From Sebastes aleutianus (taxonomy: Eukaryota > Chordata > Actinopteri > Perciformes > Sebastidae), in the NCBI GenBank assembly GCA_916700875.1, contig CAKAKS010000013.1, forward strand, positions 14,938,596 through 15,002,595: DNA of 64,000 bases. Direction: 5' to 3'. The stretch's first letter is position 1, and each line of letters starts with the position of its first letter. The translations under genes were made by a program, and so were the position numbers. The notes below the pieces were generated by a model that saw nothing but the letters and a program-made list of their open reading frames with translations, did no database searches and was not told where the DNA came from. Positions 1 through 56,151 of the stretch are shown here, piece after piece.

Positions 1-179
1 GAACTAATATTTTGAAGGCATATCCAAAGACTAGAAAGTAAGATGTCCCCCCAGTGTGAGCCATAGATGCCTCCCACTTCCACACTCCCCCTCCTTTTTC
101 ACTCCTTCACCCCCTTCTCTGCAGTGGCGGGCCGTGGTGAGGCAGCTCCGTCGGCCGAAGTGGCGCCCGCTGTTGGCCT
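1..179 (-). other. ppp3ca: ppp3ca 3'UTR (partial)
   Basis: Sequence downstream of the TGA at 180-182 on the minus strand. It begins GC-rich and becomes purine-rich (GGAGGGGGAG-type runs near 75-120). No AATAAA on the minus strand is seen before the window edge, so the UTR probably continues to the left. The open frames here on either strand are out of register with the calcineurin frame. Confidence 0.75.
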
Positions 180-43192
<43,013 letters not shown>

Positions 43193-43827
43193 CTGCAAGG
43201 GGGGAAAAAAATAGCATCATTATGACTGCTTTTATAACATATTTACAGCGCTTTAATATACTTTTCATTGACAAAAGTCTTATGAGGATACGTAGTTAAT
43301 TCCACATCGCTGTGCAAAAGGCATTTAAGCTGTTTGATTAGCAGGTACTTTGTACCTTCCAGGGGATCTGCTCCCTAAAGGAGACGGAGTTCGTGTTCAC
43401 TCCCATGCTTCCAGCCCACCCTCTGAGACAATTTACCAGATTGCTGCTATGATCTGTGAGTCATTCAATTTTCAATATTTATAACAGACCCACACAGTTT
43501 CTAGTTTGCTTGGCAATATTCATAGCGAATGAGATTACGCTTTGAAAATGAAGCACATAATAAAAAACGTTTTCATTAACATAAAAAGCCTTTCGTTGGA
43601 GTATTATCTTGCGCGGTGTTTAATATGTAAACATTTCTATATTCAAACATGCTCTCTTTTATGTGTGATTAGAAGAAGTGAGACATAATCTCCAGTCTGA
43701 AATGCATTTTCTTATTTGTCAGTCACGATTATTTAAAAGAGTAAAATTATGTTTATTCCTGAGAGTCTTGAAGGCATCGCGGAAATTAGACTAACCGAAT
43801 CCACAATAAATCTCTGTTACTGTCAAT

Positions 43828-45000
43828 TTAAAGGCACAGTGTGGCGTAGCATTTTTTTTTTTTACCCATAAGGCTGTGCAATTAATCAAATTTCAATTGC
43901 AATTACGATTTTGGCTTCCAATGATTATGAAAACAAGATAATCGACAAAAAACATTTATTGCAGCATTTCGTTTCGCAATGATGCTCTCGGTTTGTCTTG
44001 TGTTACAAATCCAGCGCACCCCTTTCCTTTACAGCGGTGCGCTTTCGCCCAACTGACCATCATTTTCTTGATTATGATTTTTGCCATAATCGAGCAATTA
44101 CCCACACCCACCACATTATGAGAGCCTATCTGCACCAACTGACCTGCAAAAACATGCGTCAATCAACCACCCAAACCCGACCCACAAATCGCCAACATAA
44201 TGCATTATAGTAGCACAATTGTCAGGTCTGAGACAAGTGGACTCGAGTGCCGAGAGACACAGAAGCCCCTTTGACTGTTGCGCTGTTATTCCGCCTCGCT
44301 GTTCTGTATAAAAGGTACAGAGGCGTAACGGGGGGACAGAGTTGATCCACGTCTGAGTCGGCAGCGGAGGTAGTCACAGAGCCGAACCAACGTCTGTGTA
44401 AAAAGGGACAGCCGGTATGGCGGGACTACACACACACTAGACGCTGATGTTGTGAAACGTCACGCCTCTTTTGCTTCTGTGATGCCGACTTACTATCTAA
44501 AAAAAATCACACACTGGGGCGGCATTATGGAAGAATGGGTGGATTATTGCACGCAATGTTTCTGTAAGTTCTTAATAACTTACTCGGAATGCTGCTTTGT
44601 CACTTCTAAACCGCCCGTCCGAACACGTGATAACTTCTAGTAAGCTCGGCCCGAACCCGCCCGACCCGTGAGTTTAGTGTGGACCTGTGCATCAGTGGTG
44701 GTGTCTGTATCTACAGAGACCCTGCCCGCCCTCTGCCTGAATTTTCTCTTTTCTTTTCATGTTGCTGTGTTTGGGATGTTTCTGGGCGTTTTTCTGCCCC
44801 ATTCTCTACCTCCAGCTGTCACTCCTCGGCCTCTGTCGGCTGAGTTCTCCTGTCTGGACACAAACACTAAGCCCATCAGCTAGCTCGACTAAAGATTGCT
44901 AAACTCGCTGGCTAGCTCCGTTGAGCCGGGGAGGAGGGGCCGTCTTTGAATGTTGTGTTTACAAACCACAATGGACAAATCCTACTCACTCTGCCTTTAA
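43828..45000. mobile_element. TTAA-flanked MITE (CAGTGTGTAG family), copy 2, with nested insertions
   Basis: TTAA at 43828-43831 and 44997-45000. Left AAAGGCACAGTGTGGCGTAG, right inverted AAAGGCAGAGTGAGTAGGAT. At 1.17 kb it is much longer than its relatives because other elements sit inside it, from about 43868 to 44670. Confidence 0.75.
43868..44100. mobile_element. hAT-like MITE nested in the TTAA element
   Basis: Left AGGCTGTGCAATTAATCAAA and TTGCAATTACGATTTTGGC; right, inverted, GTAATTGCTCGATTATGGCA and AAAATCATAATC. A second insertion with CCCGACCC repeats at both ends (about 44170-44670) follows directly. Confidence 0.55.
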
Positions 45001-48000
45001 TTAGTGGCTTATTAAGGACAGCTTTTCACACCATTTCAATGTGCTCTAGCAATTTTGGACACAACAGACGCATTCAAAAGCCTGAATCCTGTTTGCATGC
45101 ATTTTAATTTGAAAAGTGAATTTTTCAATCTAATCAAAGCACAAAAAAATAGATGGTGCAGCACATTCTCTATGCTAATAGCCCAACTAGTCTTTAGACA
45201 GACTTTAAATGGAAAGTGTGCTCTTGTAACAAAAGAACAGAAACCCCACAATGCAATTATTTAAAATGGACCTCATGTCACTGCCCTTTTAGCAGCTGAC
45301 ATCAAACAGGTAAAAAGGAACTCAAGGTTTTTTTTTTTTTAAATGAAACCAGTATTTAAAAGGTACTTTTAGTGGCCAAAACAAAAGCCTAGTCTGTTAA
45401 TATTTCCTTCTTTTACAACCCCATGATGATGAGAATATTACTTACTGACAGGTACAAAAAGGACATAATTAAAGATCACATCCTGTGGTGAACTTTTCAA
45501 TTCAGCAGCTAAAGAAATAAGACATGCTCTTAATTAACGTCCACTTGCAGACTTTGCACATAGCACACGGGTGTGACTAATGCGCTAAGCCAGTGGCAAA
45601 TACTGTTGAGTTGGTGGCTATGTGTGTGTGAGTGTTTGTGTTAACATCCATCCTTCCCAAAGGTGACATCAGTGGTAATCAGACCTGCACTTTATCTGTG
45701 CCACACTGTGCTTAGTGACAGACGATATTTGGGATCTCAACTGCAGTATTTAAAGCTGACTAACAGGTGTTATGTTGAAACTGCGGATTTACTGGACTTG
45801 CAGTTTTGTACTTTGAATATTTCCAACATTACTGTGTCTTGAACAGTCTAAATCACCAAGTTACAAGAGACAGGCTATCTGAACGATGATAACATTTCTC
45901 TACACTAAAATATACTGCTCGATTCATTTAGAAAACTTTAACATTGCCTAAAGTCAACAAAGGAAGTGGAAACCTATTTCTGATATCTGAAAGTCAACAT
46001 TGTGATACTGGTAAGCTATTTGTCTTCTTTCCTGCAACCACCATCTGCATACTTAAGACCAAAATGACAGAATTGGCTCTTAACAGAAGCTTTGTTGAAG
46101 CCAAATGAATCCTCAATGTGCTTAAAACTATTTTTTTTTAAAACAATATCAGCCTAATGTCTCCAGTAGTTATCTGGGGCATTCAGAAATAGAGAGATAG
46201 AATTACCCAAGCCTCCAGGTTGGCCTCCCCTGAGCACCTGCTATGCAACTCTAGCCCGAGGCCAGGGCCTTGGGGCTTTTGACTTGAGCGACTACACCAC
46301 TCTAGCCCCTGAGATGTTGGAGATATACAGTACAGTGTGAACAGTCGTGTGAACTCTTATGGACCAGCTTGAAAGGAATTTTCTTTCCTGAAGAGAATGA
46401 CATGACAAGCTAGGTCAGGAAGCTGCAACATTATTATGTCACAAATATCCCTTTGAATCATTAAGGGCACCAGTATGAACGGGGTATTGATTTTAGTTGG
46501 TTGTCATAATAAACTCCATGTAAATGTGTAAAAACTGTCAGATAAGGGCAGAGGGTACAGTGCTTACAGTATTTTCCTTAGCCCACATTAGCCAATTAAG
46601 CATTACTGCAATGACAGGTAAACTCTCAAGGCAGTCTACCGCAACTGTGCGGTTCTTAAATCTGAACTTTATGAGACTAAACTAAGTTATTTTCAACTCT
46701 CTGCAAAAAAACAAAACATATGTCTGTGTGGAGAGGTAGTTGGTAACAACATTGAGTTTTATGAGGATGCATGGGAAGCCCCATATCGAATGGTTGTAAT
46801 AGCTATTATCTACGCCAGGAGATTATGTATTCAGGCGTGGTGTATGAGCATATCTGTGTCTGTCTGTCTGTCCACGGCTAATCTTGCAAACTACTGTACC
46901 CATCAGCCTAATACGTTTAGTGGTTCATTTATGCCTGTATGCGCAAGGACCTCTCGTGGTTGCAGTGATTCACACTGTTTTATACCCCCATTGACAGCTG
47001 ACTCCACACTACTCTTAACCGGCCAGTAAGGGCCGCAAGTGATCAACGACTGCTTCAGTTTAGACTCTTATTTACGCTAGGGATTACGAATTGTTCCGCA
47101 TTTGATTTACACGCCTGAATAAGACATTGCATGTATGTATGAATGTATAATTATTGCTTAGCAAATGACAAACTGAACCGAGTGCGGAGTAAAACGGAGC
47201 TTGTCTTCTTACAGTGTGTCGGTAGGAGGAGAGCTAGTTAGCTGTTGACTGTAGCAGCCGGTGGGCAGCAGAGTCCTGCTGTGTGTTTGGCTAACAAAGC
47301 TTACAGCTAACGGGGTTTAGCCGGTGCAGACGGCTGCATAAATTAAAATGAGAGTGTATCTGTTGCGTGAGATGTGTGAGTGAAAACCTTGTGGTCTAGA
47401 TGGGGGCAATTGTGGTTTATATTCATTCAATCAAACATTACAGCAGTGGTTGCTGCAGACACACCTGATGGAGATCTGCACACTACTCAGTGCACTGTTC
47501 TAGTTTGATTTTCTATGAAACGCAATCACCATCGCTTAAACCGTTTATAAAATATCACTACGGCTATACTGAATGTGCACATCTGTTGGTGATGCAAAAA
47601 CAGGTGGTACCATCGGAGTAGCTGGTGATGTTGACCACATCTGGTCCCACTGAAGCGACAAAAACACAACATATCTGAAAATTCAAACACTAAAGAATAA
47701 CATTATTCTTTAATAGAAATAACCTGTGCGAAAGCTGTAGTTGTTGGCGCACTGGCATCCTTTCAACACATCGTCCCTCCATTTCCTACCGTCATGACAA
47801 TGGAAACACTGTGAACTTTCCCCCGTTGGAATTTCTAACAGCCCTCTTATTAAAAAGGAGCAACACCCACCTCTGCCAAAACATTACATGACACATTGTA
47901 ATGGTAGGTTCTAAAGAAAAAGGCGTTACTCCCACGACAAAAATTCCTGAGCTAACGAAAAAGCACAATGTGGATTAACAACTCAGACAAGGAAGAGGAA

Positions 48001-49259
48001 TCATCAAACTTTTGTTGCGTTCTGTTATTTGAACAAGAAAATAAATGGGGATGTCAAATATGGCATTAAAAAATGGGCTTCATTTTTTCTCATTGCAGTA
48101 ATTAACCATTCAACTATGAGCTATTGACAGTCAAAACAGATAAAGTGTCAAAATCTCAACCCTTTTTCCTCCTTAACAACAGCATTCCCACACAGCAATT
48201 GTTGCATCTACCCTTTCAGACGGAGCTTTGTAGCTGTTAGAGCATAAACTGACCTGAGGCGTTCTGCCTCAAAAATGGTCTCCATTAGCCGGTCGCTTTT
48301 GCCTTCATTAATTTTGCCATTTCTCTGTTCCCTTCTCTTATGTAACCAGGAAATTGCACTGCAGCCTTGAATGAGAGTGAAATGACGAGAGAGTGAGAAA
48401 GGGTCAGAGAGGATGAAAAAAAGAAACAAATCTGCAGTCTGATTTAACTTTCCCTGCTAATTTGTCTCAGATTAGCATTGTAATTTTCCAAAATACTAAT
48501 TAAAGACATCCATCAGCCATTAGGTTTAAAGACTACTAGACCACTAAACCTCTGAATGTCTGCAGGGTGTGCTAAATTAACTTTAAAGTTGATCTAATAA
48601 AAGTATACTATCTTGCGTTGGTCAGCGAGGTTTACAGGAACATTTAACGATTTCCTTTTTCAGTGGATTAGCGCAGAGAACTCTCAAAGATTTAGATCAT
48701 CCACCCCTGCAGCCACCTTTGTTCATGCAACATCCGTGCGTGGAATAATTATCCCCGAGTATAGCAGACATTCAGGTGTGATTCTTGAGAAATCGGAATC
48801 ACACGGGCACAGTGCATCGGAGACTGCTGAGAGGCAGTGGGAAAGCGGGCAGCTTGCTATGTTCAGGTTGGTGTAGTTCAGAGCTAATGCGATCTCTCAG
48901 AGGAATGAGACAGCGGGAGGTGCGCAGTCATATGGTGCTGGACAGATCAGCTTAATTGGAGAAAGTGAGACAGGCTGTTGCAGAGCTCACCATGCAGCCC
49001 CCTGGCTTCATTTAGCGAAGAACACGGAGTGCAACCGTGATTGCTTGAACTGGCAGCCCAGATGTCTGCGATTCCTGTATATCATCTTCCTTCTTGGCCT
49101 TGTCAGATGTCTGAAAGCTGTGTGTGCTACACCTAACATTATGAATACAGAATAAAAACAAAATAGGAGAGATTTCTGGGATTCAGAAGACAACTACTTA
49201 GCAAAAAATGACTTCCAAATAACAGAACAAAGCCTGTACTTTGTGCTATACACTGTAGT

Positions 49260-50036
49260 AGCGGTGGGTGATAATTCAATATGATAATTTATTGTCTTTA
49301 AATCAGGGCTGTCAATCATTTAAAATAAATCGCAAATTAATCACACAATTTCTATCTGTTCATAATGTACCATTTGTCAAGTATTTATTACTCTTAACAT
49401 GGGAATGGGTAAATATGCTTGCTTTATGCAAATGTATGTATATATTTATTATTGGAAATCAATTAACAACACAAAACAATGATAAATATTGTCCAGAAAC
49501 CCTCACAGGTACTGCATTTAGCATAAAGAATATGCTCAAATCATAACATGGCAAACTGCAGCCCAACAGGCAACAACAGCTGTCAGTGTGTCAGTGTGCT
49601 GACTTGACTATGACTTGCCCCCAAACTGCATGTGATTATCATAAAGTGGGCATGTCTGTAAAGGGGAGACTCGTGGGTACCCATAGAACCCATTTTCATT
49701 CACATATCTTGAGGTCAGAGGTCAAGGGACCCCTTTGTAAATGGCCATGTCAGATTTTCCTTTAGCGTAAGTTTAGAATTGTTATTAAAAGTTATAAAAG
49801 TTGTTATTTAGCCTCCTTCGTGACAAGCCAGTATGACATGGTTAGTACCAATGGATTCTTTAGGTTTTCTAGTTTCAAACCAGTATCTTCACTCTGGCTT
49901 TAAAACTGAACCCGCAACAACCTAAAAATTACAAGTGGGGTTAATGTGTTAATGAAATTAGTAGTGTTAAAACACATTTGCGTTAACGCGTTGTCGTTGT
50001 CGGATCGAAAATTTTGTCCATATCGCCCAGCCCTAC
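49260..50036. mobile_element. hAT-like element interrupted by another hAT-like element
   Basis: Outer ends GCGGTGGGTGATA (left) and, inverted, TAGGGCTGGGCGATATGGAC (right). The outer element's own sequence is only about 45 bp on each side; the centre is copy 2 of the family at 29470-30146. Confidence 0.7.
49304..49990. mobile_element. hAT-like interspersed repeat, copy 2 (inverted relative to copy 1)
   Basis: Begins CAGGGCTGTCAATC and ends GCGTTAACGCG. Contains the complements of the diagnostic blocks listed for 29470-30146. Slightly longer than copy 1 around 49690-49720 (CATTCACATATCTTGAGGTC), which copy 1 lacks. Confidence 0.85.
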
Positions 50037-51114
50037 TATATAGCATCAGGAATTGTTCAAGAAATGCTTTTATTGATATGATACAGCTCCGCTCAGACAA
50101 TAACGTCAGTCAATCGATATCTAACTAGCGCCACTACTGGCAGCCATTGTGCCGGTTTATTTTCATCAACTGCACAGCAAATACCTATAACAAACATTGA
50201 CTGGGGCTGCCCCAGACGGCCATGAAGGGCAAGCTACCTGTTATTAACTGCCTCTGTATTAAGTCAGCACTGTCCAAGCTGTGTTGGGATTGTGGCCAAT
50301 GAGTGGGCACTGATAAAACAAATGAATTCCTATAAATCCGTACAGATGCAGCAGACTGCTTGGCGAGAAAAGCAACAACAACTCATGATACGTTCTTACA
50401 GTTGCAGGGCCAGAAGCCTAAATCCTGCGATGCACAGCATCTTTCCATCAGATGCCCAATCGACCCCCAAGTTAAATTGCTGACGGTGCATGATGCAGCG
50501 GGAGCCCTCGCGGAGTTTAGGCGAGACTTGGGGTTGTCACTGCCCACGTCAAACCCTCCGCCCCCCCCCTTCCACCAGACAAGCCACCTCACCAGCAATT
50601 TTCCTCCCCTAAGACTCAGCATGACCAGTGGAAATCTCAGCATGACCAACAGGAAGCTGAGGCAGAACAAAGGCTCCCGAACTATGTGCGAGTGCAACAA
50701 AGGTCAGTTCATACAAAGCATAGAATACCAGAAGTAATTTGACTGCATGGTCACACGTTATTATGCAAAAGGCAGAGCGGTGTCTGATCCAAAGCCTGAT
50801 ACTGATCTATAACTTTACTTCCTTACTCGCACAAAAACAGCAGTCACTATTCCCCTGATCCATTTGCCTTTTCGAACGACGGTGCTGTGCTCTTTATCCT
50901 CGGGCAAGGCAAGTGGCTGGCAGCACTAGCAAGATCTCCGTGTAATGAATCAAGTGGTAACTCATTATCTGATTAAATGGTACGTAAATACCAGTGTCAG
51001 GTAAAACGGATCACGCCACAACGGGCTCATTGGCACAGACATGTAAACGCCTCCGTCAAAATTCCTGCAGGAGCAAGACACCTAGACACAATGCAACCAC
51101 AAACCACAGAGCTG

Positions 51115-52440
51115 TGTTGTTTGTGTTCGTCCTGAGTCTCTTTGTGGTTATTCTGTGCCTCTTTGCTTGTTATGTGTCTCTTTGTGGTTGTTCTGTGTCT
51201 CTTTGTGGTCGTTCTGTGCTTCTTTGAAGTCGTTCTGTGCCTCTCTGTTTGCATCTCTTTGTGGTCATTTTGCATCTCTTTGAAGATGTTCTGTCCATTG
51301 TGGTCATTCTGTGTCTCTTTGGAGATGTTTCTGTCTCGTAGTGGTCGTTCTGTCTCTCTTTGTCAATGTTTTGTGTCTATCTGTGGTCATTCTGTGTCTT
51401 TGTGGTCAATTTGTGTCTCTTTGTGGTCGTTTTGTGTCTCTTTGTGGTCGCTCTGTGCTTCTTTGAAGTCGTTCTGTGCCTCTCTGTTTGCATCTCTGTG
51501 GTCATTTTGCATGTCTTTGAAGATGTTCTGTGTCTCTTTATGGTCATTCTGTGTCTTAGTGGTCATTCTGTGTCTCTTTGTCAGTGTTTTGTGTCTCTTT
51601 GTGGTCGTTTTGCATCTCTTTGTGGTCATTCTGTGTCTCTTTGTGGTCGTTTTGCATCTCTTTGTGGTCATTCTGTGTCTCTTTGTCGGTGTTCTGTATC
51701 TCTTTGTGGTCGTTTTGCATCTCTTTGTTGTCATTCTGTGCATCTTTGTGATGGTTTTGCGCTTTCTAGATGTTCTAACTCTTTGTAGTCGTTTTGAGTC
51801 TCTTTGTGGTCATTCTGAATCTCTCTGTGGTCATTTTGCTTCTCTTTGTCGATGTTTTGTGTCTCTTTATGGTTGTTTTGCATCTATTTGTAGATGTTTT
51901 GCGTCTATTTGTAGATGTTTTGCATCTATTTGCGATCGTTCTGTGTCTCTTTGTTGATGTTCTATGACTCCTTGTGGTCATTCGGTGTCTCTTTGTGGTC
52001 ATTCTGTATCTTAGTGGTCGTTCTGTGTCTCTTTGCCAATGTTTAATGTCTCCTTGTGGTCATTCTGTGTCTCTTTGTCAGTGTTTTGTGTCCATGTGTG
52101 GTCATTATGTGCATCTTTGTGATCGTTTTGCGCTTTCTAGACGTTCTGTCTCTTTGTAGTCATTTTGAGTGTCTTTGTGGTCATTCTGAATCTCTGTGGT
52201 TGTTTTGCGTCTATTTGTAGATGTTTTGCATCTATTTGTGGTCGTTCTGTGTCTCTTTGTAGATGTTTTGTGTTTCTTTGTGGTTGTTTTGCATCCATTT
52301 GGAGATGTTTACTGTGCCTTTGTGGTCATTCTGTGTTTCTTTGTGGTCGTTCTGTATCTCTCTGTGGTCATTTTGCTTCTCTTTATAGATGTTGTGTGCC
52401 TCTTTGTGGTCATTTTGCGTCTTCTTCTGGGACATTTTGC
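51115..52440. repeat. minisatellite, 21-bp unit, about 1.3 kb
   Basis: Some 60 degenerate copies of a 21-bp unit, TTCTGTGTCTCTTTGTGGTCA, alternating with a TTTTGCATCTCTTTGTGGTCG type; in 51590-51740 the two alternate as a 42-bp higher-order unit. Because 21 is divisible by three, frames on both strands stay open for hundreds of bases (up to 271 codons), producing 7-residue periodic translations such as LFVVVLH/LFVVILC. These are not genes: no homology, no splice context, and composition follows the repeat. Confidence 0.95.
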
Positions 52441-53587
52441 AGGTGAAGATAGGGGGCCCTAAGCCTGTGCCCAGTAGGCCTGTTCAGTAATACATCCATA
52501 GGCACAACCAAAGTGGAGTGGCATGCAGCGGTATTTGTTTGCAATAGGCAGCATACAAAAAGAAGAAAAACACCCACTAGCACATCGACAAATGTGGGAT
52601 AATGCTTCAGAATAACAGTATAATGGAGCTGCACTATATGCATGAGATGAATCTGCTATCGACGGTGCAGAAATGAAAAAATTCAATCACACTCAGACTT
52701 TTTTTTCCAGTTGGAAGCCTTTTAGTGATGAAGCATCCACTGCGCGCGGTGTATGCACAGAGGACGACTGCCAAGTGTTGAATAGGGCATCAAGAGTGTG
52801 CAAGTCACTCTCCACTGATAACCGGGAGTTTTCTTAATTCAATTACACAACGACATTCAATTAGAGTGGGATACGTTTAGGAGTCCGAAAATGAACAGGA
52901 TGCATGAGCTTGTGTAGGCGGTAGGAAACAAAGGACATTCTGTACATCAGAAAGCACCTCAACTTGAAATGTCATCTGGCAGCAGTGTCATTGCTTCATT
53001 ATTACACAACCACAGAGTCCATTCTGAAGCTGATTACCTGACATGCATAATGCAAAAGATATGGCTATCTTTGCTGACAACAGAGACTTGCAGTAGCTGA
53101 ACCATATAGCGCATTTGATTCATGAGGTGATAAATTATTTGCAATATGGTCTACCTCACACACCGGATACACCGGCGTGATGTCAGGTCTGAAATTGGCG
53201 CCTCGGTTTCTCTACAACTCCGCCTCCCCCTCCAACCCATCTAGAAAGCCTTCACTGTCAATCAATAATTCATAAGTCCATAGAAGTAATGCAATCCTTC
53301 CATACAATTAACACAATATAAATTCCAGTTGCAGAATGACGCCCACAGTCCTCAGTAGAAATGGTGTAATACAATATCTAAAGGATTAAACCAATATTTA
53401 AGAGGCTGCCATATTTAATTTAGAGATGATCCTTGAGCAAAGAACTCATAAAACAGAAACGAATGGTAGGTTAATCCAACAAAAACAACTTTCTTCCTTT
53501 TAATAAGAGAACAAAACTGCTCTGAATCACCACAGAATACATCATTCTCCACATTTTGTATGATTCAGAATAGCAATATTGTGTGCC

Positions 53588-54119
53588 TTAAAGGTACAGT
53601 GTGTAGGATGTGGTGGCATCTAGTGGTGTGGTTGCAGATTGCAACCAACTGAGTACCCCTCCGCTCACTCCTCCTTTTCCAACACTGCAGTCCCGTGAGC
53701 TGCTGAGTGCAAAACCGCGGTAACGCCGTTCGCCTCGCTCAGAAGTCATCCTTACCATAATAACACTACTTTAGGAGCAACGGAAGTCAAACGCTGGCTG
53801 GTGGTACCATGGTTTTGCACTCTGTGGCTCATGTTACCACAGTTTCACAAGTGTGTCGGAGAACTACGATGGTCTTCAGGTAACGTAAAAACGTGAAAGG
53901 CTCACGCTAGAGCCAGAGTTCGGTTTGTCCGTTCTAGGCTACTGTAGAATCTCCGTGAAGAGGACCCGCTCCATATATAGATATGAAGGGCTCATTCTAA
54001 GGCTAACGAAAACACAAAGATTCTTAGTTTCAGGTGATTATACACTAATGAAAACATAGTTATGAATATTATATTCCATTTCAGCCAATATATCCCCCGA
54101 CATGGTACACACTGTTTAA
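53588..54119. mobile_element. TTAA-flanked MITE (CAGTGTGTAG family), copy 3
   Basis: TTAA at 53588-53591 and 54116-54119, with AAAGGTACAGTGTGTAGGAT at the left and AACAGTGTGTACCATG inverted at the right. Its right half is the reverse complement of 22945-23299. The left half has GTGGCATCTAGTGGTG and a GC-rich interior (53640-53850) absent from copy 1. Confidence 0.85.
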
Positions 54120-55190
54120 TGGATGGTAAAAGAATTGCACCCGAAGACAACAATTAAAATGTGGTCTTTCTGTCTGGATGAAACAGGCTGGATTTCATCA
54201 CTGAGCCGATGCAGAAGCACAGCTGGATCCATACACCCACAGTGGCATTTGCAATTTGACTCAGTACAGAAAAGATACACTACGTTATATGAAGATGTAC
54301 TGAAATGGAAGTCAGCCTATAGAACATATATAAGCCCCCCCATCTGGCCACCGAGGACAGAGCAGAGATTTAAAAGGCCGGCAGGCTTTAGGGCTAACGG
54401 TGAAAAGGTCACTTAGAAATTGGCGTGAACCTCTTTACCATGCATTAGTAGGGATAGAAGCCGGCCCTGAACCAAACGCTTAACAGAGCGCGGCTTTGAA
54501 GCTCAGTGCTTTAGAGTCTGCCGAATATATCTGCGCAGTATGGGAATGGAGTGGTTACCTCTGTGGTGGAGGCAGGAAGGAGAGCGGAGCTTCCCAGAGA
54601 CAGACCACAGAAAGAGAGAGAAAGGAAGAAGACGGGGGAAAAAGAACCCCCGGCTGCGTCGGAGGAAATAAAAATGCAAAAGAGGACTCAGGGGGTCTGT
54701 ATCAAAGATATCTCGCCATGAACACTAGTAATGCTACACAGCCCAGCAGGTATTAAGGATAACATATTTAATCATTTGTGCGCACACAAATTATCAATCG
54801 TTCCCTGGGCCTTGAATTAATAATTTGTGCTCTTGCACTACTTAATTTGCCTCCCTGTAATTAATAATTCATGCCCTAAAATTACAAAATTGAGCCTTCA
54901 AATTACTCAATTAATTCCCTCAAATGAATAGCACACTGCTTAATACAATTGCGGCGTTACACTGGATGGTGTTTCAGCACCCATTGCACTGTTTGCTGGT
55001 CAGCTTTGGTTACATGGAGCACAAATGCCATTATATAATTTTACCCCTGATACTTGCTGTGTCCAATAAACTCAGCAATTCTGCTCATATTTACTATATT
55101 TTCAACCTAAATTACCCGTTACTTTTTCACAAATAAGAAACAAATATTTGTTTGTACTGGCATGTACACATTGCAAGCTTTGAAAACATA

Positions 55191-56151
55191 TTAAAGGGGA
55201 CATATCGTGAATAGTCTGATACCATATTTTTTCCCTTCCCGATACCAATTCCGATACCTGAACTTGCAGTATCGGCTGATAATGAGTTCTGATCCGATAC
55301 AAGAGTGATGAAAAATATATATTTAATTCTTATTATTATTATTTAACATCTGTTTACTACTGACGATGTATGGATGTGATATGATTATTATCTTTGTTGT
55401 TATTTGCTGTCGTCACGTGACAGACTACCTGCAATCAGTTCTTCCTGCTGCTCTAAAACAGTAGTTGCCAGTGGCAACCATGATAAATCCAGGACAACAG
55501 CACAGTGAAGGTTACTGTTTTGGAGCAGCGAAGAAGAATTGATTTCCGGTAAAACAAGTTGCTTTTTTTCTAGGTTAATAAATTATGGTATCGGATTGGT
55601 GCATAGATCGGCGCACTCGCCGATACCCGATCGCGAATTTTGGGCATTATCGGAGGCATTTCCAATACTGGTATCGGTATCGGAACAACTCTAGTGCTTA
55701 TACACATACATTTGGGTATCTGGAGTACCTACTAACCTACAAACTGTGAAATAAGGCAACCAAGTCAGTTTTTTCTGGGCTACCTAGTTCAGAAAACATG
55801 TGATTCAACAAGCCATTCAGGTTTGGCTCCCCTTCCTCTGTCACATGCAGGCTCCTTAGAATATACCTAGTTAGCTATACCTAGCTAATAGCTTGAGAAC
55901 TACCTTTGTAAAGGTGCACCATATTTTTCTTGCAAGCCAATCAGAGCATACTGGGCTTTTTCAGGAGCTGTTCTCAAAGAGACAGGCGCTAAAACGGAGC
56001 GTTTCAGACAGAGGGTGAATACAGGTATATTCACACAGACAGTATGAGAAAAATAATGTATTTCTTTAACATTAAAGCATTTAAACATGTTCTAGTAGAA
56101 ACCCAGAATACAAGTCGGAACCTGAAATTGAGCATGATATGTCCCCTTTAA
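55191..56151. mobile_element. TTAA-flanked MITE (AAAGGGGAC family), copy 2, interrupted
   Basis: TTAA at 55191-55194 and 56148-56151; tips TTAAAGGGGACATATCGTG and, inverted, TTAAAGGGGACATATCATG. It is split after about 25 bp by another element up to about 55700; the remainder resembles 37330-37699 closely. Confidence 0.85.
55217..55700. mobile_element. hAT-like element nested in the TTAA element
   Basis: Filled with CCGATACC/GGTATCGG motifs on both sides (left about 55240-55300, right 55590-55690) that can pair. A right tip AACAACTCTAG and a left tip near CTGATACC are estimates. Confidence 0.6.

Noticed and set aside
51142..51957. 271-codon open frame, the longest in the window
   Set aside because: It lies wholly in a 21-bp tandem repeat; the period being a multiple of three keeps both strands open. 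Translation is a 7-residue periodic string with no domain.
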